Positions 33,700-41,356 of a stretch of 64,000 bases of DNA are shown in pieces. The notes beneath the pieces were generated by a model. That model had not been told where the DNA came from. It made no database searches and saw only the letters and a list, made by a program, of their open reading frames with translations. The stretch's first letter is position 1; each line of letters opens with the position of its first letter. The stretch comes from CAUZIR01 sp034421295 (GTDB lineage: Bacteria; Chloroflexota; Dehalococcoidia; Lucifugimonadales; UBA2962), in contig DAOUKM010000020.1 of the NCBI GenBank assembly GCA_034421295.1, forward strand, positions 32,429-96,428. The letters run 5' to 3'. The position numbers and the translations under genes are program-made.

Positions 33700-34065
33700 A
33701 TGGTGAGCGTGCCAGCTTTCTTGCTCAGGAGACTTTACGTCAAGGGCAGCCTGTCCGGCGGGGAAGACGGCTTCTCGTTCCGGCTAAGGAACAGTCTGGG
33801 GTCCGGATACGCGCACAAGCTCCAGCCGCTGACGGTGGATGGCGGTGAGATACCGCTCGAATCGAGCTTCTTCGTCCAGCAGGGCGAGCGCATAGGGTTT
33901 ACCGAGGTTTCCAAGGACAGGACCTTTGCCCTGGCCATGAACACCGACATCGAGATAAGCGTGGACGGCGTCGCACTGGATGATGGTCCGCACAAGATAG
34001 GAATGGGATTCGACGTGCCGGGGATGGGCACCCTGCGCTTCGATTTCACAGACGAGATCAAATGA
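33700..34065 (+). CDS. Unknown small protein in the sugar operon
   Basis: I do not recognise this 121-residue protein. The ATG at 33700 has GGAGG 11 bases upstream; a TTG at 33679 is an alternative. The sequence is beta-rich, without Cys, signal peptide or membrane segment. A basic start, FLLRRLYVKGSLS, is followed by FRLRNSLGSGYAHKL, a short IPLESSFFV strand, and an acidic end, LRFDFTDEIK. The alternating pattern looks like a compact beta-barrel or sandwich. Its ATGA overlap with the next gene ties it to the operon, so it may be an isomerase or an accessory subunit; this is a guess. Confidence 0.7.
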   Translation: MVSVPAFLLRRLYVKGSLSGGEDGFSFRLRNSLGSGYAHKLQPLTVDGGEIPLESSFFVQQGERIGFTEVSKDRTFALAMNTDIEISVDGVALDDGPHKIGMGFDVPGMGTLRFDFTDEIK

Positions 34066-35042
34066 GAATCGCCGTGACCGGCTCGTCCGGATACGTTGGC
34101 ACAAGCCTGCTCCGACGGCTGGCCTGGGCTGACTGGGTCGAGGCTGTATTGGCCGTCGACCTGAGGCTCCCACACTGCGCCTACCCGGACACGGTCACCT
34201 TTGCCAGGCGCGACGTGCGCGACGGCCTCGACGATCTTTTCCGCGAGTTCGAGCCGGACGCGGTGGTTCATCTGGCATTCGTCCTTGAGCCTGGCAGGGA
34301 CGAAAAGTCCATACGAGATGTCAATCTGGGTGGAACGACCAATGCCCTGGCGGCGACGGCGGCCGCGGGGGCAAAGCACTTCCTGTACTTTGGCAGCACG
34401 ACAATATACGGCCCCCATCCCGACAATCCCAGGTGGCTGACCGAAGATTCTCCTCCGCGACCCCTGCCCGGATTTCAGTACGCGGTGGACAAGCTGGGAT
34501 CGGAGGAACTGATCTCAAGATTCGCCTCGGAGAACCCCGACATCAGGGTCGGAATCCTGAGGGGCTGCCCGGTAATGGGGCCGAACGCAACGAACTTCAT
34601 CTCGCGGGCGTTCGCAAAGCCCCTGCTCATCGGTCTCCGTGGCTACGATCCCCCGATGCAGTTTCTTCACGAGGACGACCTGGTTGACCTCCTTGAGAAG
34701 GGCCTCCGCGATCGCCTCTCGGGCGTCTACAACGTGGCCGGAGAGGGTGTGGTGCGCTGGAGCGAAATGGCACGCATACTGGGCCGGTCGGTCGTCACCC
34801 TCCCCGCCTCCCTCCTGTACGCCCTCGCCAGCGCCACATGGAGCCTGAGGCTCCAATCCGACGCCCCGGCGGCCGGCCTCGCCTTCATCCAGCACCGATG
34901 GACGGCGAGCACCGAGAAGATAAAGCGGGAGCTGGGCGTTAGCTTCTCCCACACGTCCTCTGAGGCCTGGTCCGCCTATGCCCAGCGGGTGGCAAGACGG
35001 GGTGCCCGTGCCGCCTGGCGAGCATGGGCGTGCGGCCCCTAA
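34062..35042 (+). CDS. NAD-dependent epimerase/dehydratase (extended SDR)
   Basis: This 326-residue extended SDR has the cofactor motif GSSGYVG (residues 7-13), LAFVLEPG in the second strand region, the Ser/Thr catalytic site in YFGSTTIYGP and the Y140-x3-K144 pair (YAVDK). Such enzymes epimerise, dehydrate or oxidise nucleotide sugars or free sugars. It overlaps the preceding unknown gene by 4 bases and the following nucleoside hydrolase by 19 bases. The C-terminal 35 residues are Arg/Ala-rich and probably outside the fold. Confidence 0.85.
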   Translation: MRIAVTGSSGYVGTSLLRRLAWADWVEAVLAVDLRLPHCAYPDTVTFARRDVRDGLDDLFREFEPDAVVHLAFVLEPGRDEKSIRDVNLGGTTNALAATAAAGAKHFLYFGSTTIYGPHPDNPRWLTEDSPPRPLPGFQYAVDKLGSEELISRFASENPDIRVGILRGCPVMGPNATNFISRAFAKPLLIGLRGYDPPMQFLHEDDLVDLLEKGLRDRLSGVYNVAGEGVVRWSEMARILGRSVVTLPASLLYALASATWSLRLQSDAPAAGLAFIQHRWTASTEKIKRELGVSFSHTSSEAWSAYAQRVARRGARAAWRAWACGP

Positions 35043-35935
35043 TAGTTGACACTGATCCAGGAACCGACGATGCAATGGCCATCGTTATGGCCCTGGCATC
35101 GACCGAACTGAAGCTCCTGGGTCTTACCACCGTCGCAGGCAACGTTCGTCTGGATGACGCGACCCGCAATGCTCTGTTGATCCTGGAGGCTCTCGGCAGA
35201 TCCGATATCGGTGTATGGCCGGGCTCGGAGGGGCCGCCTGAGGGGGTTCCGCAGTACGCCTATCACTTCCACGGCGAGACCGGTCTGGCCGTGGACCTCG
35301 GCAACCCGGTATCGGACCCCCGGCCGGGTTCGGCGGTCGACCTGATCGTGGAGTCGGCGCGTCTTTTCCCGGGCTCGCTGGAGCTTTTGGCCATCGGACC
35401 GCTTACCAACATCGCCGACGCTCTTGATGCGGAGCCCCGGCTGCCCGGACTTGTACGCCGCCTCTGGATTATGGGCGGTGCACTGCACTGCTCCGGCAAT
35501 GTCACCTGCCACGCCGAGTTCAACTTCTATGTCGACCCCAATGCAGCCGGCCGCGTGCTCAGCAGTGAGATGGCATCGACCCTGGTGGGCCTGGACGTGT
35601 GCGACAGGGTCCAGGTGGGGCCTGGCGGACCGCCATCTCCGCCAGGCGGTGCGGTGGAAGGCTCGCTTTCGGGCAGACTGCTGGCCGAGTGGCTCACGTC
35701 GCACCCGGGGGAGATGTTTTCGATGTGCGATCCCCTGGCCGTCGCGGTGGCACTGGACCCGTCGCTGGTGAGGACGAGCACCGGCCAGGTAAGTGTCGTA
35801 ACGGAAGGCCGGGAGCGGGGCATGAGCATTGCCCGGTACGGCGCCGGCGCAGTGGAAGTCGCCCTGGAAGTCGACGTTGAGAGGGCTCTTTCCCTGATAG
35901 GCGAACTCGCCTTCCGCATCGCACAGGACCCTTGA
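35024..35935 (+). CDS. Nucleoside hydrolase (inosine-uridine preferring family)
   Basis: This 303-residue enzyme hydrolyses the N-glycosidic bond of ribonucleosides to base and ribose. The calcium-binding signature DTDPGTDDAMAI is at residues 9-20, and the substrate-loop block LWIMGGAL with HCSGNVTCHAEFNFYVDPNAA follows near residues 148-175. Members are cytoplasmic and about 310 residues, as here. As the last gene of the sugar run, it could feed ribose to the upstream kinase/aldolase route. Confidence 0.9.
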   Translation: MGVRPLIVDTDPGTDDAMAIVMALASTELKLLGLTTVAGNVRLDDATRNALLILEALGRSDIGVWPGSEGPPEGVPQYAYHFHGETGLAVDLGNPVSDPRPGSAVDLIVESARLFPGSLELLAIGPLTNIADALDAEPRLPGLVRRLWIMGGALHCSGNVTCHAEFNFYVDPNAAGRVLSSEMASTLVGLDVCDRVQVGPGGPPSPPGGAVEGSLSGRLLAEWLTSHPGEMFSMCDPLAVAVALDPSLVRTSTGQVSVVTEGRERGMSIARYGAGAVEVALEVDVERALSLIGELAFRIAQDP

Positions 35936-35986
35936 CCCTGCCCCGCACTCCCACAAATCCGGACTCCGGCCGCCACGCGTCGACGT

Positions 35987-36015
35987 TTGACTCCGTTTTT
36001 GAGCGCCTGTATCAT
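35987..36015 (+). promoter_or_regulatory. Promoter of the suf operon, TTGACT-N17-TATCAT
   Basis: TTGACT (35987-35992) and TATCAT (36010-36015) are 17 bases apart, close to consensus. Transcription should start near 36022, just before a 25-bp palindrome. The untranslated leader to sufB is then about 118 bases. Confidence 0.75.
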
Positions 36016-36024
36016 GGACACGAT

Positions 36025-36049
36025 GTTGTTGACCAAGTTGGTCAACAAC
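36025..36049. promoter_or_regulatory. 25-bp palindromic operator of the suf operon
   Basis: GTTGTTGACCAA and TTGGTCAACAAC flank a single central G, a perfect 12-bp inverted repeat. It spans about +3 to +27 of the predicted transcript, where a bound dimer would block elongation or initiation. The Rrf2-family regulator encoded in the same operon is the natural candidate, though another regulator cannot be excluded. Confidence 0.65.
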
Positions 36050-36070
36050 GGGTAATCGAAACCGTCATTG

Positions 36071-36094
36071 CCGGCGCCCATAGTTGGGCGCCGG
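36071..36094 (+). promoter_or_regulatory. Leader hairpin upstream of sufB
   Basis: CCGGCGCCCA (36071-36080) and TGGGCGCCGG (36085-36094) form a perfect 10-bp stem with a TAGT loop. The next 27 bases contain GGGCGCC and GGCGCCC elements (within 36105-36121) that could pair with either arm instead. There is no T-run, so this looks like a structured leader rather than a simple terminator. Confidence 0.5.
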
Positions 36095-36140
36095 TACCAG
36101 TTAAGGGGCGCCGGGCGCCCGAGCATGCAACGGAGGCCGC

Positions 36141-37628
36141 ATGACAAGCGAGCCGCGCGTCATATCGCGCACTTCAGAGATCGAATCCGACTACCGCTGG
36201 GGCTTCGTCACCGACATCCAGTCCGAGACACTGCCCAAAGGCCTTTCGGAGGAAACGGTCCGCTTCATCTCAGCCAAGAAACAAGAGCCCGAGTTTATGC
36301 TCGAGTGGCGGCTCAAGGCCTATCGCCACTTCATCAAGCTCCTGGAAGAAGATCGTGAGCCGACCTGGGCCATGATCGACTATCCGAGAATCGACTTTCA
36401 GGACATCCATTATTACTCAGCGCCGGGGTCACAGGATCGGCCCAGGAGCCTCGAAGAGGTCGACCCCGAGCTGCTGGAGGCATTCGACAAGCTGGGAATC
36501 CCGCTGAACGAGCGCAAGAAGCTGGCCGGAGTAGTAGAGGAGACGGGCTCGGACGTCGCGGTGGACGCGGTGTTTGACTCGGTGTCCGTTGCCACAACCT
36601 ACAAGGAGCGGCTTCAGGAGGCCGGAGTGATCTTCTGTTCGGTCAGCGAGGCGGTGCAGGAGCACCCCGAGCTGGTCGAGAAGTACCTGGGCTCAGTCGT
36701 CCCTTACACCGACAACTTCTACGCCGCGCTCAACTCCGCCGTATTCAGTGACGGCTCATTCGTCTACGTACCCAGGGGGGTGCGATGCCCGATTGAGCTG
36801 ATGACCTACTTCCGCATAAACACCGAGGAGACGGGCCAGTTCGAGCGCACCCTGATAATCGCCGAGCCGGAAAGCTACGTGAGCTACCTGGAGGGCTGCA
36901 CCGCGCCGATCCGAAAGACCCACCAGCTCCACGCCGCGGTGGTCGAACTGGTAGCCCTCGACGATGCGGAGATCAAGTACTCCACCCTGCAAAACTGGTA
37001 CCCGGGCGATAAGGACGGCAATGGCGGCGTCTATAACTTTGTGACAAAGCGCGGCAAGGCCCTGGGTGCGCGCTCGAAGATCTCCTGGACGCAGGTTGAG
37101 ACCGGCTCGGCCATAACCTGGAAGTACCCCTCGGTGATCCTGCAGGGCGACGAGTCGACCGGCGAGTTCTACTCGGTTGCCCTGGTGGCCAACCACCAAC
37201 AGGCCGACACTGGGACGAAGATGATCCACGCCGGCAAGAACACCAAGAGCACGATAGTGGCAAAGGGCATCTCGGCCGGCCAGGGCCAGAACACCTACCG
37301 CGGCATGGTTCAGATACTGCCGACGGCTGACAACGCCACCAACTTCACCCAGTGCGATTCGCTCCTGGTGGGCGACAGGTGCGGCGCTCACACGGTGCCC
37401 TACATCGAGGTCAGGAACCCGACCGCCAGGATGGAGCACGAAGCCTCCACGTCAAAGGTGAGCGACGACAAGCTCTTTTACGCGATGCAGCGCGGCCTCA
37501 CCGAAGAGGAGGCTCACTACATGATCATCAACGGCTTTTGCCGTGGCATCTTCAAGGAGTTGCCCTTCGAATTCGCAATGGAGGCCTCCCAACTCCTGAA
37601 GGTCAGCCTGGAAGGCGCCGTCGGCTGA
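36141..37628 (+). CDS. sufB: Fe-S cluster assembly protein SufB
   Basis: This 495-residue protein is SufB, which forms the SufBC2D scaffold where Fe-S clusters are built. Typical blocks are the N-terminal YRWGFVTDIQSETLPKGLS, the YLEGCTAP element near residue 250 and the C-terminal GLTEEEAHYMIINGFCRGIF with the conserved Cys near residue 463. A ribosome-binding site GGAGG precedes the ATG. It is the first gene of an eight-gene operon and lies behind an operator and a structured leader. Confidence 0.96.
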   Translation: MTSEPRVISRTSEIESDYRWGFVTDIQSETLPKGLSEETVRFISAKKQEPEFMLEWRLKAYRHFIKLLEEDREPTWAMIDYPRIDFQDIHYYSAPGSQDRPRSLEEVDPELLEAFDKLGIPLNERKKLAGVVEETGSDVAVDAVFDSVSVATTYKERLQEAGVIFCSVSEAVQEHPELVEKYLGSVVPYTDNFYAALNSAVFSDGSFVYVPRGVRCPIELMTYFRINTEETGQFERTLIIAEPESYVSYLEGCTAPIRKTHQLHAAVVELVALDDAEIKYSTLQNWYPGDKDGNGGVYNFVTKRGKALGARSKISWTQVETGSAITWKYPSVILQGDESTGEFYSVALVANHQQADTGTKMIHAGKNTKSTIVAKGISAGQGQNTYRGMVQILPTADNATNFTQCDSLLVGDRCGAHTVPYIEVRNPTARMEHEASTSKVSDDKLFYAMQRGLTEEEAHYMIINGFCRGIFKELPFEFAMEASQLLKVSLEGAVG

Positions 37629-37760
37629 GGCGGACCGAGAGCCCGGCTTTCCCGGGTAGCCGGCGACGGCCTGGCCGCGACTAACGCGCCATTTTCAAAC
37701 CGCAACTCTGAGCGGATCACGCTATACGGCTTTGCGCAGCGAGAGGAACTAAAAGAAGAG

Positions 37761-38543
37761 ATGCTTGAGATAAGAGACCTGCACGCCTCGGTTGCCGACG
37801 GCGACGTCCAGATACTGAGGGGGGTAGACCTTAGCGTTGGATCCGGAGAGGTCCACGCGATAATGGGACCTAACGGCAGCGGCAAGAGCACTCTTGCAAA
37901 CGTCATCGCGGGCAGGCCCGACTACGTGGTCACCGCCGGCTCCATACACCTTGACGGGCAGGACGTGCTGGAGCTCACCCCGGACCAGCGCGCGCTGTCC
38001 GGGTTGTTCCTGGCCTTCCAGTACCCGACGGAACTTCCCGGGGTGCGCACCTGGCAGTTCCTCAAGGCATCGGTTGACGCGCGACGCAAGCACATCGGCG
38101 AGCCCGAACTGTCGGCCCGGGAGTTCGACAGGTTGTTCAAGGGGGCCGTTGACAGGATGGGGATGAGCCAGGAGCTCATGAGGCGTTCGGTCAATGAAGG
38201 CTTTTCGGGCGGGGAGAAGAAGCGCTCGGAGATGGTGCAGATGCTCCTGATAGACCCCAGGTTGGCGGTGCTTGACGAGACCGACTCCGGGCTGGACATC
38301 GACGCCCTCAAGACCGTTGCACAGGGCGTCAACAGCCACCGCAGCGAATCCAACTCGGTAGTGCTGGTGACCCACTACCAGAGGCTTCTCAACTACATTG
38401 AGCCCGACCACGTGCACGTGCTGGTCGAAGGCAGGATAGCCATCTCGGCAGGCCCGGAACTGGCACGGGATCTGGAGGCCAAGGGATACGACTGGGTCAA
38501 ACAAGACGCAGGTGTCGCCCTGGCCGGGACTGCTGGCCAATGA
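37761..38543 (+). CDS. sufC: Fe-S assembly ATPase SufC
   Basis: This 260-residue ABC-type ATPase drives the SufBC2D scaffold. Walker A is GPNGSGKST (residues 36-44), the ABC signature is FSGGEKKRSEM, and Walker B LAVLDETDSGLD follows. No membrane partner is expected, because SufC works in the cytoplasm. It follows sufB after 132 bases, a wider gap than elsewhere in the operon, and overlaps sufD by 4 bases. Confidence 0.97.
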   Translation: MLEIRDLHASVADGDVQILRGVDLSVGSGEVHAIMGPNGSGKSTLANVIAGRPDYVVTAGSIHLDGQDVLELTPDQRALSGLFLAFQYPTELPGVRTWQFLKASVDARRKHIGEPELSAREFDRLFKGAVDRMGMSQELMRRSVNEGFSGGEKKRSEMVQMLLIDPRLAVLDETDSGLDIDALKTVAQGVNSHRSESNSVVLVTHYQRLLNYIEPDHVHVLVEGRIAISAGPELARDLEAKGYDWVKQDAGVALAGTAGQ

Positions 38544-39928
38544 ACGTCAGGACCGCAGCCAGACACGACTACGGCTCTTATTTCACCCAGCACGAGGAAT
38601 TTGATGTAAGCCGGTCGGCTGGCGGCAGGGGCCGGGTGGCCGAATTGCGCGCCGCGGGCATTGCGGCGTTTCGGGACCTCGGCCTCCCCACGGCCACCCG
38701 TGGCAACGAGGACTGGCGTTTTTCCAGCGTCACCCCCATTGCAAACTCGGCTTTCGGTCACAGCTCCGGGGCCGCAGCCACCCGCACCCGCCTGGAGACT
38801 ATCAAGGATCTGGTGCCCTGGGACGAGACCTGGACGACACTCGTGTTCGTGGACGGACGGCTCGAGCACGAGCTGGCTATCCCAGCCGGTCCCGATCAGC
38901 CGGTGGTAACCAGCCTGCTTTCTCACGGGGCCGCGTCGGACGGCCGGGTAGACGTCGAGCTGGGCCGCCATGCGTCCCCGGATTCGAACGGTTTCCTGGC
39001 GCTCAACTCCGCCTTTCTGGACGATGGGGCGGTCGTGCTGGCCGGGCAGGGAGCCCGCGGTGTAGTCCATCTGGTGTTCGCTTCCTCGGACAACAGCGAG
39101 CCCCAGGTGACATACCCGAGATCCCTGGTGGTCGCAGGCCCGAACAGCGAGTTAACGCTGCTTGAGAGCTACGTCGGCATCGGCGAGGGCGGCTACTTCA
39201 CCAATTCGGTCACCGAGATCACCCTCGAGGAGGGTGCTCGGGTTTCGCACTACCGTTACTTGCACGAAAGCCCGGAGGCGTTTCACATCGGGTCCACCAG
39301 GGTGTCTCAGGGCCGGGACTCCACATTCGGTACCACGTCGTTTTCCCGGGGCTGTCGCGTCGGCAGGAACGATGTGCTGGTCCGGTTGCTCGAAGAGGGT
39401 GCCGAGTGCGACCTCAGGGGCCTTTACTTCACCGACGGCCGCCAGCACGTAGATAACCACATCAACGTGGACCACATCAGCGGGCACACCTCGAGCGCCC
39501 AATACTTCAAGGGCATACTGACCGACCGCTCAAGGGCCGTCTTCAGCGGGACCACTCGGATCCAGAAGAACGCCCAGAAATCGGCCGCCACCCAGGCCGA
39601 CAAGAACCTGATCCTCTCCGAGGGAGCGCGCGTAAACACCAAGCCCAGCCTGGTCATCTTCGCGGACGACGTTCAGGCCACGCACGGTGCCACCGCCGGC
39701 GCCATCCCCGACGAGCAGGTCTACTACATGCTCTCCAGGGGTCTCGATCTGGAAGAAGTGACGTCGTTCTTGATCAAGGGCTTTGCCAACGAAATCATAG
39801 ACGGCATCGGGCTCGACCCTTTCCGCGATTATCTGGAGAGCTACTTCGAGACGTCGGTGCCCCGATACCGGTTTGAAGGTTTCGGGAAGGCCAGGGCCTT
39901 TGGGGGTCCCGCTCAGCGGGTTGCCTAG
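38540..39928 (+). CDS. sufD: Fe-S cluster assembly protein SufD
   Basis: This 462-residue protein is SufD, the second beta-helix subunit of the scaffold. The C-terminal half holds the family core: VDHISGHTSSAQYFKGIL, QKNAQKSAATQADKNLIL and VQATHGATAGAIPDEQVYY with the conserved His. The start ATGA overlaps the sufC stop. Length agrees with the family. Confidence 0.94.
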   Translation: MNVRTAARHDYGSYFTQHEEFDVSRSAGGRGRVAELRAAGIAAFRDLGLPTATRGNEDWRFSSVTPIANSAFGHSSGAAATRTRLETIKDLVPWDETWTTLVFVDGRLEHELAIPAGPDQPVVTSLLSHGAASDGRVDVELGRHASPDSNGFLALNSAFLDDGAVVLAGQGARGVVHLVFASSDNSEPQVTYPRSLVVAGPNSELTLLESYVGIGEGGYFTNSVTEITLEEGARVSHYRYLHESPEAFHIGSTRVSQGRDSTFGTTSFSRGCRVGRNDVLVRLLEEGAECDLRGLYFTDGRQHVDNHINVDHISGHTSSAQYFKGILTDRSRAVFSGTTRIQKNAQKSAATQADKNLILSEGARVNTKPSLVIFADDVQATHGATAGAIPDEQVYYMLSRGLDLEEVTSFLIKGFANEIIDGIGLDPFRDYLESYFETSVPRYRFEGFGKARAFGGPAQRVA

Positions 39929-39967
39929 CCGGCACGAGAGGCACACCACGATCCGGGGAATTCCTAG

Positions 39968-40444
39968 TTGGCCGATTTTGGACTAGACGACCTCTACCAG
40001 CAGGTGGTGATGGACCACGGGGCGAGCCCCCGCAACATGCGACACGTTGCGGGGGCCCAGCGGACCGCGCATGGGTTCAATCCTTTCTGTGGCGACCTCG
40101 TTGACATTCAGGTGAGGCTGGATGGGAATACAATCGCCGACGTCGGATTCACAGGCGTGGGATGCGCCATATCCAAGGCTTCGGCTTCACTGATGACCGA
40201 AGCGATAATGGGCGTGTCCGAGGTTGACGCCAGGAAGGTGTTCAGCGCTTTCCAGAGCATGATCACCGGTACCGGAAACGGATCCGGCGGAGCTTTCGAG
40301 ATGGAGGAACTGCTCGGCGATCTCGAGGCGCTGAGCGGCGTTTCCGCCTACCCCACCCGAGTAAAGTGCGCGATGCTCGGGTGGCACGCTCTGATGGCCG
40401 CACTGGACCAGAAGGGCGACCCAAAGACGGTAAGCACCGAGTAG
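39968..40444 (+). CDS. sufU: SufU-type sulfur-transfer protein (first copy)
   Basis: This 158-residue protein is SufU, a zinc-bound sulfurtransferase that takes sulfur from SufS. The ligands are in the canonical places: C41 and D43 (FNPFCGD), C66 (GVGCAIS) and C134 (RVKCAML). The TTG start has GGGGA 9 bases upstream. Residues 82-115 form the loop absent from IscU-type scaffolds. A second SufU-like gene ends this operon. Confidence 0.92.
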   Translation: MADFGLDDLYQQVVMDHGASPRNMRHVAGAQRTAHGFNPFCGDLVDIQVRLDGNTIADVGFTGVGCAISKASASLMTEAIMGVSEVDARKVFSAFQSMITGTGNGSGGAFEMEELLGDLEALSGVSAYPTRVKCAMLGWHALMAALDQKGDPKTVSTE

Positions 40445-40480
40445 CGGCGATCGCTAAGCTCGGGGCGGAGAGGTGACGAG

Positions 40481-40921
40481 ATGCACGTGCCTATCCAGGT
40501 GGACTACGGGGTAAGGGCTTTGATAGACCTCGCCGAGCGTAACGCCAACGGCGAGACGCCGGTGCGCACCTCCGCCATCGCTCACCGCCAGGGGGTGCCG
40601 GAACCCTTCCTCGCACGCGTCATGCTGCGACTGCGCAAGGGAGGGATGGTTGTGAGTGTGCGGGGTCCCCAGGGGGGACACGCGCTGGCCAAGGATCCCT
40701 CTGAAATCTCGATGGCGATGGTTATGGACTGTCTCGACGGGAGCGCCTCCCTGCTGGCATGCTTGGATGATGAAACCAGCTGCGGCCAGTGGTCCGGATG
40801 TACACAGAAGGATGTCTGGTCGGTGGTTGAAGAGGCGATGAGACAGGTCCTGGCATCGACCAGCATCAGCGACCTTGTCCAACGATCAGAGTCCGAGCCT
40901 GCACGGGCGCCGACGGCCTGA
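40481..40921 (+). CDS. Rrf2-family Fe-S sensing transcriptional regulator
   Basis: This 146-residue protein has the Rrf2 winged-helix domain (residues 1-80, with YGVRALIDLAE and RGPQGGHALA) and three cysteines, C94, C101 and C107, in the place where IscR-type regulators bind an Fe-S cluster (C92, C98, C104 in E. coli IscR). It is probably cluster-loaded when Fe-S supply is adequate and then represses suf, in the manner of IscR. The 25-bp palindrome at 36025-36049 is a candidate target. A fourth Cys, C84, lies nearby. Confidence 0.88.
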   Translation: MHVPIQVDYGVRALIDLAERNANGETPVRTSAIAHRQGVPEPFLARVMLRLRKGGMVVSVRGPQGGHALAKDPSEISMAMVMDCLDGSASLLACLDDETSCGQWSGCTQKDVWSVVEEAMRQVLASTSISDLVQRSESEPARAPTA

Positions 40922-41044
40922 AGGCCTGGCCGCTTGAGAGAGTTACGCGAGAATTGAGGCTACCGTCGAAATGCAGCCACTAAGTGGCGGCGAGTAGGGC
41001 ATGGAAGATTCGACTACAGGACGCGCTACGTGGAGGTGAGCTAG

Positions 41045-41350
41045 ATGGCCTTTACCAGACTCGGCAAGGTCGCCGATATTCCAGAGGGCGACGGGAAGAT
41101 GTTTGATCTCGGAGACCGCTGGATAGGCGTCTTCAAGGTGGACGGTGAGCTTTTCGCCGTGGACGATATCTGTTCGCATCAGGAGGCCTTTCTCCACGAG
41201 GGCCTGCTGGAGGAATACTCCATAGAGTGCGATGCCCACGGCGCCCGCTTCGACATTCGCAGCGGCAACGTAGAACAGGGCCCCGCAGTCCTGCCCATAG
41301 ACTCCTACGGCGTCAAGATAGTGGGCGACGAGTTCGAGGTAGATCTCTAA
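41045..41350 (+). CDS. Rieske [2Fe-2S] ferredoxin-like protein
   Basis: This 101-residue protein is a single Rieske domain. The [2Fe-2S] ligands are C43-x-H45 (ICSHQEAFLHEG) and C62-x2-H65 (ECDAHGARFD). It resembles ferredoxin subunits of non-haem iron oxygenases but has no oxygenase partner here. A ribosome-binding site GGAGG precedes the ATG, and sufS starts 6 bases later. It may supply electrons for cluster assembly or be an early Fe-S client. A small stem GCCAC-TAA-GTGGC lies upstream at 40976-40988. Confidence 0.9.
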   Translation: MAFTRLGKVADIPEGDGKMFDLGDRWIGVFKVDGELFAVDDICSHQEAFLHEGLLEEYSIECDAHGARFDIRSGNVEQGPAVLPIDSYGVKIVGDEFEVDL

Positions 41351-41356
41351 AGGAAC

